Shown: in pieces, positions 16,400 to 25,307 of the stretch
Layout of the letters: each line of letters begins with the position of its first letter
Position numbering within the stretch: the first letter of the stretch is position 1
NCBI RefSeq assembly: GCF_000739815.1
Contig: NZ_BBJJ01000042.1
Coordinates: forward strand, 1 to 63,321
Direction: 5' to 3'
Source of the DNA: Paraburkholderia mimosarum LMG 23256 = NBRC 106338
Lineage (GTDB): Bacteria; Pseudomonadota; Gammaproteobacteria; Burkholderiales; Burkholderiaceae
DNA: 63,321 nucleotides
Made by a program: the position numbers and the translations under genes
Notes under the pieces: generated by a model
Databases searched by the model: none
What the model was told of the DNA's origin: nothing
Seen by the model: only the letters and a program-made list of their open reading frames with translations

Positions 16400-18273
16400 T
16401 GGGGCTGGCACGGTGGCCATCACGTCCACGGCAACGCTTCCCGCGCAGCCTGCATGCGCAACTCATACTTTCGCTGCTGGTGCTGTGTACGCTGGTCGCG
16501 GGGACGTCAGCCTTCGTCCTGCTCGAGCATGCGCGCGAAAGCCGGATCGCCGAACTCGATGAACGCGCGAACCGCATTGCCGACCTCCTGGGTCAATCGC
16601 TCGCACAACCGCTATGGAACGTCGATCGCGACGCGATCGCGCGCCAGCTGAACGCCCTGCAACCGAACCCGGAGGTGGTTCGCCTCACCGTCACCGCGAC
16701 GAATTATGGCGTGCTCGCGGATGCGCGCAACGCGCCGATGCCTGCCCCGGACCGGCAGGTCGTGCGCGTGCGCCCCATTGAATTCGCGCCGCCCGGCGAC
16801 GTTCCTGCAGAAAAGATCGGCGAGGTCAGCGTGGTATTGACGAAAGCGCTGGCCGAACGAGGGTTCCAGACCGCGCGTGCCGCCGTGCTCGCGACCCTGG
16901 CGCTCGTGCTCGCGGTGCTCTACCTCACGACGTTCCTGCTTACAAAGCACCTGGTACGAGAACCCATTCGACGGCTCGAGGACATGGTCGATCGCATCGC
17001 CTCCGGCGATCTCGACAGCCGATGCGCGATCGAATCCAGCGTCGAACTCGGCCGGCTCGCCTCGCGCGTCAACGTCATGGCCGACCGGCTACGCGAGTCC
17101 ACGGCGTCGCTCAGGGAGAGCGAGCGCAAGTACCGCAGCATCATCGAGCACTCGCTGGAAGGATTCTTCGTGCTCGATCGAAACGGCAAGCTCTGCGAAG
17201 CGAATCCCGCGATGGTCCAACTGCTCGGCTATCGCGACATCGAGAGCATGAAGGCGGCGCTTGCGCATGAGGTGCCCGCCGTTCGTGTTCTACGCCCGCC
17301 TTTCTCCGCCGCGACGACTGCTCACCTGTTCTCGATGCTCCCACTCACGGGAAAGATCGCGGGACTGGAAATCCAGCTGACTCGCGCCGACGGCAGCGCG
17401 GTCTGGTGCCAACTCAATGCCCGCGGGATACGCTACGACGGCGCAGACCCACAATACCTCGAAGGGCAACTGACCGACATTACCGACCGCAAGCAGGCGA
17501 TGGAAGTGCTCACACGTCATCGCGATCAACTCGCGGAGGAAGTGCGCGAACGCACGCGGACCGAGCAGCTTCTTCGCCATTCGCGCGAACAGTTGCGGCA
17601 GCTCTCATCCCATCAGGAGTCGATCCGCGAAGAGGAGCGGCGGCAGATCGCCATGACGATCCACGACGAACTGGGCCAGTTGCTAACCGCAATCAAGATC
17701 AACGTGTCCTTGCTGAAGCTCGCTCTGAGCCAGGGCGCCGACTGGAAGCAGAAGGTGGCGGACATCGGCCATCTGGCCGAACGCACCATCGACATCGTCC
17801 GTAACGTCGCGAGTCACCTGCGCCCGGCCGCCCTGAACTTCGGACTGCTTTCCGCGCTCGAATGGCTCGTCCAGGACTTCACGCGCCATAACGCGACAGC
17901 TTGCAGTTTCCGGCTCGAAGGCCGCGAGCCCGCGTTGAGCGACGATCGCGCGACAGCTGTTTTCCGCATCGCCCAGGAGGCGCTCACCAACGTTAGCCGG
18001 CACGCTCATGCCTCGCACGCGGAGGTAGTCCTCCGTTGCGTTCACAACCATTTCGAGCTCGAAGTTCATGATGACGGATGCGGCTTCGACGTCACGAAAG
18101 CGGTCCGTGGCAATTCGTATGGTCTGCAAGGCATGCGCGAGCGCGCGCGAATGATTGGCGCGCAATTTCAGATCGAGAGCCGGGATGGCCCGGGGTCGAC
18201 TGTCCGCCTCGTTTTCAACGAGACGCCGGAGAACGTCGGCCGGGGCTTGCCCGCCGACAACGAATTCAAATAA
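16399..18273 (+). CDS. Membrane sensor histidine kinase (HAMP-PAS-HisKA_3)
   Basis: This is a 624-residue sensor kinase. TM1 is about 21-42, the periplasmic domain 43-158, TM2 about 160-183 and HAMP 184-235. PAS (about 242-365) is followed by a coiled coil and HisKA_3 with His422 in IAMTIHDELGQLL. HATPase_c follows, with QEALTNVSRHAH, DDGCGF and YGLQGMRERARMIG. The core from NVASHLRPAALNFGL onward is closely related to the soluble kinase at 12713-14365, but the phosphorylated His is present here. The gene starts inside the stop codon of the binding-protein gene. The nearest response regulator is the NarL-type one in the divergent operon. Confidence 0.9.
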   Translation: MGLARWPSRPRQRFPRSLHAQLILSLLVLCTLVAGTSAFVLLEHARESRIAELDERANRIADLLGQSLAQPLWNVDRDAIARQLNALQPNPEVVRLTVTATNYGVLADARNAPMPAPDRQVVRVRPIEFAPPGDVPAEKIGEVSVVLTKALAERGFQTARAAVLATLALVLAVLYLTTFLLTKHLVREPIRRLEDMVDRIASGDLDSRCAIESSVELGRLASRVNVMADRLRESTASLRESERKYRSIIEHSLEGFFVLDRNGKLCEANPAMVQLLGYRDIESMKAALAHEVPAVRVLRPPFSAATTAHLFSMLPLTGKIAGLEIQLTRADGSAVWCQLNARGIRYDGADPQYLEGQLTDITDRKQAMEVLTRHRDQLAEEVRERTRTEQLLRHSREQLRQLSSHQESIREEERRQIAMTIHDELGQLLTAIKINVSLLKLALSQGADWKQKVADIGHLAERTIDIVRNVASHLRPAALNFGLLSALEWLVQDFTRHNATACSFRLEGREPALSDDRATAVFRIAQEALTNVSRHAHASHAEVVLRCVHNHFELEVHDDGCGFDVTKAVRGNSYGLQGMRERARMIGAQFQIESRDGPGSTVRLVFNETPENVGRGLPADNEFK

Positions 18274-18508
18274 CGACTTCTGCCCGCCGCCGCTACCGGT
18301 GCGCACCCTGGTAGTCCTCTACACTTTCCGCATGCTGTGCAGAAATCGTCATGACGCGCACCCCAAACGACCAAGACGCGCACATTTTCGCTACCTAGAC
18401 TGCATTGGCCGATCCCGCCACGTTGCGCGACGACGCGAAAACCACTCGCCGGCACCGAAGCACCGAGCGTCCGGCATCGCCCAACATGCACCTGAGGGGA
18501 AGTGAAAA

Positions 18509-19645
18509 GTGAAACTGAAGGTAATGCGCTCCGCGCTCGTAGTCGCCGGGGCATGCTCATGCGCCGCCGCCCACGCCGCCGATGTCGTCAAGATTGGTTT
18601 TGCAGCGCCGCTCACGGGCGCGCAGTCGAACTATGGCACGGACATGCAAAAAGGCGTGCTGCTGGCCATCAACGATTTCAACGCCACGCGCCCCACGATC
18701 GGCGGCAAGCCGGTATCGTTCGAACTCGATTCGCAGGACGACCAGGCCGACCCGCACACGGGTACCGTGGTTGCGCAGCGCCTGATCGACAACGGCGTAC
18801 GCGGAATCATCGGCCACTTCAACTCGGGCACCAGCATTCCCGCCTCGGATCTGTACAATCGCGCCGGACTGCCGCAGATTTCGATGGCAACGTCCCCGGT
18901 CTACACGGCTCGCGGCTACAAGACGACGTATCGTCTGTTGACGAGCGACGCACAGGCCGGCCGCATCGTGGGCGCCTATGTCGTCAAGTCGCTGCACTTC
19001 AAGCGCATTGCGATCATCGACGACCGCACGGCGTACGGTCAGGGCATCGCAGACGAATTCGCGAAGGCGGTCGAGGCGGCCGGCGGCACGGTGATCAAGC
19101 GTGACTACACGAACGACAAGGCGCTCGACTTCTCTGCAATCCTCACGAATATCAAGGGCCTCGGTCCGGACGCGGTGTTCTACGGCGGCGGCGACGCGCA
19201 ATCGTCGCCGATGATTCGCAAGATGCGCCAGCTCGGCATCAAGGCGGCGTTCGTGACCGGGGAAATGTCGCGCTCGCCTACCTTCCTCAAGATCGGCGGC
19301 AGCGCAGCGGAAGGTGCGATCGTCTACATGGGCGGTTTGCCGAAGGACAAGATGCCCGGCTTCGCCAGCTATGCAACGCGCTACAAGGCGCGCTTTGGCG
19401 AGGAACCCATCACGTATTCACCGTACTCGTACGATGGCACGATGGCGCTTCTCACCGCCATGAAGAACGCGAACTCAACCGATCCGAAGGTCTACGGCGC
19501 GTATCTCGACAAGCTGTCGATCAAGGGCGTATCCGCTGCGACAATTTCCTACGATTCGACCGGCGACCTCAAGGACGCACCGGTGACGATCTACAAGGTT
19601 CAGCACGGCGACTTCAAGCCCGTCCACACCATTGCAGGCAGTTGA
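18509..19645 (+). CDS. Branched-chain amino acid-type ABC transporter binding protein (LivK-like)
   Basis: This is a 378-residue periplasmic binding protein (Peripla_BP_6). A signal peptide (VMRSALVVAGACSCAAAHA, cut before ADVV) precedes VKIGFAAPLTGAQSNYGTDM. Other features are GVRGIIGHFNSGTSIPASDL and ALDFSAILTNIKGLGPDAVF, typical of Leu/Ile/Val or amide-binding proteins. It starts with GTG at 18509 preceded by GAGGGGAAG. No liv permease or ATPase gene lies near, so it is an orphan component, perhaps working with a transporter elsewhere or with the nearby sensor kinase. Confidence 0.9.
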   Translation: MKLKVMRSALVVAGACSCAAAHAADVVKIGFAAPLTGAQSNYGTDMQKGVLLAINDFNATRPTIGGKPVSFELDSQDDQADPHTGTVVAQRLIDNGVRGIIGHFNSGTSIPASDLYNRAGLPQISMATSPVYTARGYKTTYRLLTSDAQAGRIVGAYVVKSLHFKRIAIIDDRTAYGQGIADEFAKAVEAAGGTVIKRDYTNDKALDFSAILTNIKGLGPDAVFYGGGDAQSSPMIRKMRQLGIKAAFVTGEMSRSPTFLKIGGSAAEGAIVYMGGLPKDKMPGFASYATRYKARFGEEPITYSPYSYDGTMALLTAMKNANSTDPKVYGAYLDKLSIKGVSAATISYDSTGDLKDAPVTIYKVQHGDFKPVHTIAGS

Positions 19646-19660
19646 TGAGCAATTGATTTA

Positions 19661-19687
19661 CCGGCGGGTCCAGGGCGGCCCCGCCGG
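19661..19687. terminator. Possible hairpin terminator after the LivK-like gene
   Basis: CCGGCGGG (19661-19668) can pair with CCCGCCGG (19680-19687), giving an 8-bp stem with an 11-nt loop, 15 bases after the stop. No strong T-run follows, so termination efficiency is uncertain. Confidence 0.4.
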
Positions 19688-19906
19688 CTAGTGCCCTTCT
19701 CTCCCAGGCTGCATAAATAAACGTGCGCGGAATATCGCGAATTTCTTCGCGCGCGAGGAAGGCGCACGCCCTGTCCAATTCCGCCAGGTGTTGGCGGAAT
19801 CGGCCGATTGATCTATGGGACGAAGTGGCCCATATTCGATTTGGTGCGCGAACTGCGGCACCCATTTTGCTGCTCTTCGTCAATCGAAGCCAAAGCTAGC
19901 TTTCCC

Positions 19907-20896
19907 ATGTTCGACGAACCCGGTCACGAGCAATCTGGCCCGTGGGAGTGCCCCTACTGCGGGATGAGGCTCAACGCGCCGCTTATCCTCTGTCCCCAAT
20001 GCGGCGCGAATCAATTGGCGGCTGCATCACGCCTTGCCGCTACGGGCGACGGCGCGCCCGACGAACGCGCGGGCGGCGTCGCCGACAACGTGCTCACGAA
20101 CCCAGGCGGCCCGCCGGGCAATGCCGGGGGCAAACGTGTCTACGACGGCGACTACCCTTCGATCGACGAGGAAACCATCACGCGCCGCCCGCGCCGGCCA
20201 CTTTACGCATGGGTGGGTCTCGGCGCGCTCGCGATCGCGCTCACCGCCTATGCGGTCCTTCGCAGCGATTGGGAACCGAAGCTCGGCGCCCAGGTGGTCG
20301 AGGGCTCCGTGACCGGCGCGAAGGACAAACTCGCGTTGCCGGCGGCCCGCTCGCGCGGCGCGCACGTCATGGCCGCGCTCCCGCGAGCCGGCACGACCCG
20401 CGCGAACATGGCGCAGCCGGGCGTCGCGCTACAGAAGGCGCCTGCCTTCAAACTCGCGCCCGCCGCGCCGAGCTATGCGAACGCCCATTCCGACGCCGCC
20501 CGAAACCTGGCCAGTGCGCGCGCCAGTCTCGACAGGAATAACCTGTGGCCCGCTCGAAGGGCGATCACGAGCGCGCTGGCCGCGGAGCCCGGCAACACCG
20601 ACGCGCAACAAATCGAGGCCGACCTCGTCGCGCGCGAGCAGGAGCGCGACATGCTGATCGGCCTCGCACGGCAATGCGAGCACCTGCGGCAGTGGGCCTG
20701 CGTGAGGCAGGACGCGGGGCACGCGGTGAACGTGGACACCTCGAGCCGAGAAGCGAGACGCCTGCTCATGCTCGCGGACGCCGGGCACGAATCGGGCGGG
20801 GGCAAGCGCCATGGCCGGTACTGGCCAAGGGAGAGCCAGTACGCGCAGGCAGGCGACACACATTCTCACCAGGGGCCTCTGTTCTGGCATCACTGA
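19907..20896 (+). CDS. Zinc-ribbon, single-TM protein with TPR-like C-terminal part
   Basis: This is a 329-residue protein. A zinc ribbon with CPYC and CPQC (Cys15, 18, 29, 32) is followed by a Gly/Pro-rich linker and one transmembrane helix (about 104-124, LYAWVGLGALAIALTAYAVL). The rest is likely periplasmic. The section ASARASLDRNNLWPARRAIT with DAQQIEADLVARE looks like TPR-type helical repeats. The tail is His-rich. The layout (cytosolic zinc ribbon, TM, periplasmic repeats) is seen in envelope-stress or secretion accessory proteins, but no function can be assigned. The ATG at 19907 lacks a strong ribosome binding site, so the true start may differ. Confidence 0.6.
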   Translation: MFDEPGHEQSGPWECPYCGMRLNAPLILCPQCGANQLAAASRLAATGDGAPDERAGGVADNVLTNPGGPPGNAGGKRVYDGDYPSIDEETITRRPRRPLYAWVGLGALAIALTAYAVLRSDWEPKLGAQVVEGSVTGAKDKLALPAARSRGAHVMAALPRAGTTRANMAQPGVALQKAPAFKLAPAAPSYANAHSDAARNLASARASLDRNNLWPARRAITSALAAEPGNTDAQQIEADLVAREQERDMLIGLARQCEHLRQWACVRQDAGHAVNVDTSSREARRLLMLADAGHESGGGKRHGRYWPRESQYAQAGDTHSHQGPLFWHH

Positions 20897-21129
20897 TCGT
20901 TGCCCGTCGCGGCACTCGGGCCGCGACGCGAGCGAAGCGTCCCCGCGTTTTTCGTCAGTAAACGCCATTTGGGCCTTCGCCTTTCGCGCGAAGGCAGCGC
21001 GGCGCTGCTCGCTCATTGCCAGGACCCCGCGCCATCGGCTGCCGCAGTCGCCACGGTGGCCCGGCGGCGCCTCTCGCGCTACTATCGCGACGTTCCCGAA
21101 ACCGCAGCCCTTCCCCCACCTGCTCACCC

Positions 21130-22386
21130 ATGAATTCTGAAATGTCGTCAGTCCACGCGTCTCGCGTTGGCCGCGTCGTCGAAGTACTCGTCGTGTTCCT
21201 CAAGCTCGGCATGACGAGCTTCGGTGGCCCGATCGCGCACATCGGCTACTTTCGCCGCGAATTCGTCGAGCGCCGCCGCTGGCTGGACGACAAGGCCTTC
21301 ACCGATCTGGTCGGCCTTTGTCAATTTCTGCCCGGGCCCGCCAGCAGCCAGACGGGCTTCTCGATCGGCTGGCTGCGTGCGGGCTGGGCCGGAGGACTGG
21401 CGGCTTGGTGCGGCTTCACGTTGCCATCCGTGCTCCTGATGCTGGCCTTTGCGGTCATTGCCCCGAACCTCGCGGGACCGGCCGGCGCGGGCGTCATTCA
21501 CGGGCTCAAGCTCGTGGCCGTGGCCGTGGTCGCTCAAGCGGTGTGGGACATGGCGCGCCGTCTGTGCCCCGACCGTCGGCGCGCGGCGATCGCGCTTGCC
21601 GCGCTCGCGCTCCTGAGCGTTTTGACGACGGCTTTCGCCCAGCTCATCGTGATCGCCGCCGGGGCGCTGCTCGGTCTCGCGCTGTGCCGCGCGAACACCA
21701 GCGAGACCGCGCCCGCAGCGATGCCCTACGCCGCGCAATTCCCCGTGTCCCGCGCGGCCGGCGTCGCGGCGCTGATCGCATTCTGCGTGCTGCTGGCCGG
21801 GCTTCCAGTCTCCGGTGCGAGCGTCGCAGCGCAGGGCGTGCGCGTATTCGAGGCGTTCTACCGGTCCGGCGCGCTGGTGTTCGGTGGCGGACACGTGGTG
21901 CTGCCCTTGCTGCAGCGGGAAACGGTCGCCACCGGCTGGGTCGCGCCCGGTGATTTTCTTGCCGGATACGGCGCGGCGCAGGCGGTGCCCGGGCCGCTCT
22001 TCACGTTCGCGGCCTTTCTTGGCTGGGTGATGACCGAACCGCCCCGGCACTGGAGCGGCGCGCTGCTCGCCACCGCGGGCATCTTTCTGCCGGGGCTTCT
22101 GCTCGTCATCGCCGCATTGCCGTGGTGGCAGGCACTACGCGCGCGCCCGGCCATGGCTTCGGCGCTTGCGGGCATCAATGCAGCCGTGGTCGGGCTGCTG
22201 GCCGCGGCGCTGTACTCGCCCGTGTCGACGAGCGCGGTCCAGTCTTCGGCCGACTTCGCCATCGCCGTCATCGGCTTCGTCTCGTTGACGCGTTGGCGAA
22301 TGCCGCCGCTGGTCGTCGTCGCGTTCTGCATCGCGGCGGGAATCGCGCAGAAAGAAATCGCCCCGCTCGTCCACACCGTCTTCTGA
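21130..22386 (+). CDS. chrA: Chromate transporter ChrA (CHR family, two-domain)
   Basis: This is a 418-residue membrane protein with the two homologous halves of long-chain CHR transporters. The first half has MTSFGGPIAHIGYFRREFVE and LPGPASSQTG. The second has SGALVFGGGHVVLPLLQRET and the matching VPGPLFTFAAFLG. ChrA exports chromate, sometimes sulfate, driven by ion gradients. It stands alone, without chrB or a regulator gene beside it, so it may be constitutive or serve another anion. The start at 21130 is supported by family alignment; 21142 is an alternative. Confidence 0.9.
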   Translation: MNSEMSSVHASRVGRVVEVLVVFLKLGMTSFGGPIAHIGYFRREFVERRRWLDDKAFTDLVGLCQFLPGPASSQTGFSIGWLRAGWAGGLAAWCGFTLPSVLLMLAFAVIAPNLAGPAGAGVIHGLKLVAVAVVAQAVWDMARRLCPDRRRAAIALAALALLSVLTTAFAQLIVIAAGALLGLALCRANTSETAPAAMPYAAQFPVSRAAGVAALIAFCVLLAGLPVSGASVAAQGVRVFEAFYRSGALVFGGGHVVLPLLQRETVATGWVAPGDFLAGYGAAQAVPGPLFTFAAFLGWVMTEPPRHWSGALLATAGIFLPGLLLVIAALPWWQALRARPAMASALAGINAAVVGLLAAALYSPVSTSAVQSSADFAIAVIGFVSLTRWRMPPLVVVAFCIAAGIAQKEIAPLVHTVF

Positions 22387-22923
22387 GATACCTCGCAACG
22401 CGAGCATCAGATCGCCACTGCAGCGGATATCGATAAAAGTCCGCCATGTGGCGAACCCACGCATCGAGTGGCGCGCCTTGCGTGGCGTTCGGGCGAGCGT
22501 CAGGTAACCGGGCGCGTACTCGCACTCGATTGCGTACCGCTCGATCGCGTGCGCCTGCGGCAAGCTAAGGGCTCCGAAATTCGCGCGCAATTCATCGAGC
22601 GCGCATCGCGCGTGCCCACGCTTTCTCCTTGGTCCCGCAAGTAACCTTGACGCATTCCTTCCCGTGATGCCACTTGCGTCGCAAGTCTTTCCGGATAAAT
22701 CATCTGATTCGGTAATGTCGACTCTCGCCTATTTAGTAGACCGGCAATTCTCTCGTGGCAGAAATATCAATCAGGAGCACGTTCCGAGCTACTCATGACT
22801 TCATGGGTCATTACCCTTGACCTTGAGACATCGGCTACTTACGATCAACGTGCATTCGCATGTTTTTTCATCGATGAGATCGATCGATCCTAAGCCCCGT
22901 TTGTCCGCATCAGGGGAACTTTC
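22387..22923. other. Region with a possible decayed minus-strand gene and an AT-richer right half
   Basis: Between about 22420 and 22640 the minus strand has a protein-like stretch (LDELRANFGALSLPQAHAIE followed by RYAIECEYAPGYLTLART) after AAGGAG near 22628, but no in-frame ATG, and it runs antisense into chrA. It may be a remnant. The right half (about 22640-22920) is clearly richer in A and T than the genes around it, and CAGGGGAA at 22912-22919 serves the next gene. Confidence 0.3.
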
Positions 22924-23343
22924 ATGTCCTACCGCCGCTGGTCGTCTCCTGCCGAGACTGCAGAATGGATCATCCTCGTCGGCGCGGCTTTCGCGGTGCT
23001 GGGTGGATGGATTCCCTGGATGGGCCACGCGCCTTATTACTTCGTTGCGGGCATTGCGCTGATCGGCGCTGGCATTCTCATGCTGTGGAACCGCGCAGCG
23101 GGGCTAGCGTGGTATTTCGGCGTGTTCGCCGCCGCCCTCTTCTGGTCCATCTCCAAGGTCGGACTGGATGGCTGGAGTCTTTTGTCGCGACTCTTCGTGC
23201 TCGCCTTGCTCGGTATCGGAATAAGCATCGTCACGGCCACCAGCAATCCGACAGTCGGCCGCCCGCTGCGCCTCGCGGCAACCCTCACCGCAATCACGTA
23301 CGTAGTCGCGATTCTTGGCATGCTCGGGTCCGCCATTTTCTGA
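22924..23343 (+). CDS. Stand-alone homologue of the PQQ-glucose dehydrogenase membrane domain
   Basis: This is a 139-residue protein with four to five hydrophobic helices. The order is a helix with AVLGGWIPWMGHAPYYFVAG, then GAGILMLWNRAAGLAWYFG, then FWSISKVGLDGWSLLSRL, then two more helices. This resembles the N-terminal membrane domain of quinoprotein glucose dehydrogenase (Gcd), especially the alternating GG-W-YY and VGLD-W-LL patterns. The catalytic PQQ domain is absent. It could anchor or pass electrons for a soluble dehydrogenase encoded elsewhere, or be a remnant kept for another use. Resemblance by eye only. Confidence 0.6.
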   Translation: MSYRRWSSPAETAEWIILVGAAFAVLGGWIPWMGHAPYYFVAGIALIGAGILMLWNRAAGLAWYFGVFAAALFWSISKVGLDGWSLLSRLFVLALLGIGISIVTATSNPTVGRPLRLAATLTAITYVVAILGMLGSAIF

Positions 23344-23724
23344 AGAAGACCGGCAATTGTGTCCGCTCGCATCGCAGCATGTAGATTCCTCACTTGCACC
23401 ACAGCTCCATGTCAGATTTCCCGTAATGGATCATTCAAAAGATCTATCGAGTGGCAACACGTACTGAAAGTAAACGCACTCGGGCAATTGTGCGGTGCGT
23501 TTTACCGCAAGCCCATATTCCTCTTACCACCCATCTACCACTCACTAGTCGTTCGCCGCCAATTTCAAGCACCGGAATTACTTTTGTGCGCTGCACGGCT
23601 TTTTTTGGATAGATGATATGGGTATGCCTCCGATAGATATACGCCTCTCTTTCGGAGTACACATTGATAAGGGAAATACGTACGAATTCGATACCTCGCC
23701 GAATCGGACTACCGGGAAAACACA
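23344..23724. other. AT-richer leader before the acetyltransferase gene
   Basis: About 380 bases with noticeably lower GC than neighbouring genes, including A/T runs such as GGCTTTTTTTGGATAGATGA near 23599. No credible frame or hairpin terminator. It likely contains the promoter and a long leader of the following gene, or is recently acquired DNA. Confidence 0.35.
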
Positions 23725-24933
23725 ATGCGAAACTCACCGACCGAGACCGTCTTCCTTCCCGAAATTGCCGCCCGGGAGAACACGGCAAGTATTCGTCATG
23801 AAATCCGGGTATGCAGGTCGCTCACCGACTTGCAGGAACTGCGCCCCTCCTGGGAAGCGCTCTGCGCGGCGGGCCCTGCGTCGCTCGAGTTCACCTATTG
23901 CGAAATCGCGGCGGCCAGAGCATCGGCCAGGGGTGCGACAGTCGTTATCGCGCTGGTTTACGAAGGAGGCACGCTCGTCGCGCTGTGGCCGCTGTGCATC
24001 GCGCGCGAAGGCGCATGCCGGGTTGCACGTGCGCTAGGCTGCGGGAGCAATGAGGAATACGGCGGCCCGCTCGTGGCCAATCGCGACGATAGGCGCTTCT
24101 ATGACGCCGCCGTGGATGCGCTGCGCAGCGTCGACGCCGACGTGCTGGAAATACGGTTCGTCGAGTGCAACAGCCCACTCCACGCGGCGCTCTCGCGCGC
24201 GTCCCAGTCGTGGATTCTGCGGGCCCTTCCGGAGCGCTGGCGTCTGCTGTCCGGTTACTCCATGCAGCTGTCGCGCTTCCCGAGCTTCGATGCTTTCATC
24301 ACCACGAGGCCCGACTCGCTACGCCGCCCCTTGCGGCGTCTCGCACGGCGGCTTTCGGAGGATGGCGCGGTCGAGTACGGCTGGTGTCACGACGCCAGCG
24401 ATGCCCGTGCGGTACTGAGCTGGCTCTTCGAGAACAAGCGCAACTGGGTGCTCTCGCGCGGACTCGACGCCCCCTATCTGATGAATGACGATGTGCGCGA
24501 CTTCTTCGTCGAACTCGCCGAGCGGACAGATCTCGCTACGACTCCATTGGTCTCATTCGTCAAACTCGACGGCGCTCCCATCGCAGCAGCCGTCAATCTG
24601 GTCGGGCCGCGCAAACTGGAGTATTTCATCACCACTTATGACGAGGCCTATGCCGCGCGTTCCGTCGGCAACCTGCTCGTCGACAGCATGGCTCGGTGGG
24701 CGCAGGCGAACGGCCGTGATTTCGATTTCCGGCCATATTTCTCGCCCTACAAGGAGCGTTGGTCGAATCACAAGAGCTGGTACCAATCGCATCTCGTCAT
24801 ACTCACATGGCGGGGCAGGCTCGCTGAGCTGCCCGTTGCCGCGGAGCAGTTTGGGCGCGTATTTCGAAGGGTGCGCCAGTCTGCCATCGACCCGCTGCGC
24901 GCGAAGCTGCGCGCGCTTACCGCAGCGCGATGA
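23725..24933 (+). CDS. BioF2-like GNAT acetyltransferase (Acetyltransf_6)
   Basis: This is a 402-residue protein of the GNAT superfamily of the type often linked to polysaccharide or cellulose gene clusters. Features are an N-terminal part with TDLQELRPSWEALCAAGP, WPLCIAREGACRVARALGCG and GGPLVANRDD. A C-terminal half follows with VSFVKLDGAPIAAAVNLVGP and YFITTYDEAYAARSVGNLLV, in which the acyl-CoA site forms. It ends with RPYFSPYKERWSNHKSW. No export or polysaccharide genes lie beside it, so the acceptor is unknown. The ATG follows an AT-rich leader. Confidence 0.8.
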   Translation: MRNSPTETVFLPEIAARENTASIRHEIRVCRSLTDLQELRPSWEALCAAGPASLEFTYCEIAAARASARGATVVIALVYEGGTLVALWPLCIAREGACRVARALGCGSNEEYGGPLVANRDDRRFYDAAVDALRSVDADVLEIRFVECNSPLHAALSRASQSWILRALPERWRLLSGYSMQLSRFPSFDAFITTRPDSLRRPLRRLARRLSEDGAVEYGWCHDASDARAVLSWLFENKRNWVLSRGLDAPYLMNDDVRDFFVELAERTDLATTPLVSFVKLDGAPIAAAVNLVGPRKLEYFITTYDEAYAARSVGNLLVDSMARWAQANGRDFDFRPYFSPYKERWSNHKSWYQSHLVILTWRGRLAELPVAAEQFGRVFRRVRQSAIDPLRAKLRALTAAR

Positions 24934-24987
24934 TCACGGAATGCGCCCGTGCGGTAACGCGCACGGGCGCGTGTGCGCGGCGCGCGG

Positions 24988-25248
24988 TCAGGCTGGGAGA
25001 TCGCCCTTGCCGTGGGGCTCGGCGTCCGGATCCACGTCGGGAACCTTCTTGTCATGCTCGGCTTCGTACGGTCCCTGCTCGGGATGGTCCGGGCCCTTGG
25101 GAACCAGCGTGCTGTCCATGTTGCCATGCGGCTTCTGTTCGACGGTGCCATCCGGCCGCACATCGACATCGCCGTCGCGCTGAGCTTTCCTGCGGGCGCC
25201 AGCGCGTTCGACAGGGTCGGCGGCGTCCTCTTTGGTTCGATCGTTCAT
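24988..25248 (-). CDS. Small hydrophilic hypothetical protein
   Basis: An 86-residue very hydrophilic protein, rich in Asp, Glu, Lys and Pro (MNDRTKEDAADPVERAGARR, ending EPHGKGDLPA), probably disordered. GGAG precedes the ATG at 25248. Similar short disordered proteins are common in Burkholderiales and have no known role. It lies 59 nt downstream of the metallo-beta-lactamase-fold gene on the same strand and may be co-transcribed with it. Confidence 0.65.
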   Translation of the reverse strand: MNDRTKEDAADPVERAGARRKAQRDGDVDVRPDGTVEQKPHGNMDSTLVPKGPDHPEQGPYEAEHDKKVPDVDPDAEPHGKGDLPA

Positions 25249-25307
25249 GGCTGGCTCCATGCATTGATTAGTATTCCTGTGTTCGCACGGCCCGTGCCAC
25301 TGGCTGG

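Noticed and set aside
22268..22590. Minus-strand gene downstream of chrA
   Set aside because: Protein-like stretch lacks a clear ATG and continues into antisense of chrA; recorded only as a possible remnant.
23599..23620. T-run (CTTTTTTT) before the acetyltransferase gene as a terminator
   Set aside because: No GC stem precedes the run, so it is not an intrinsic terminator.
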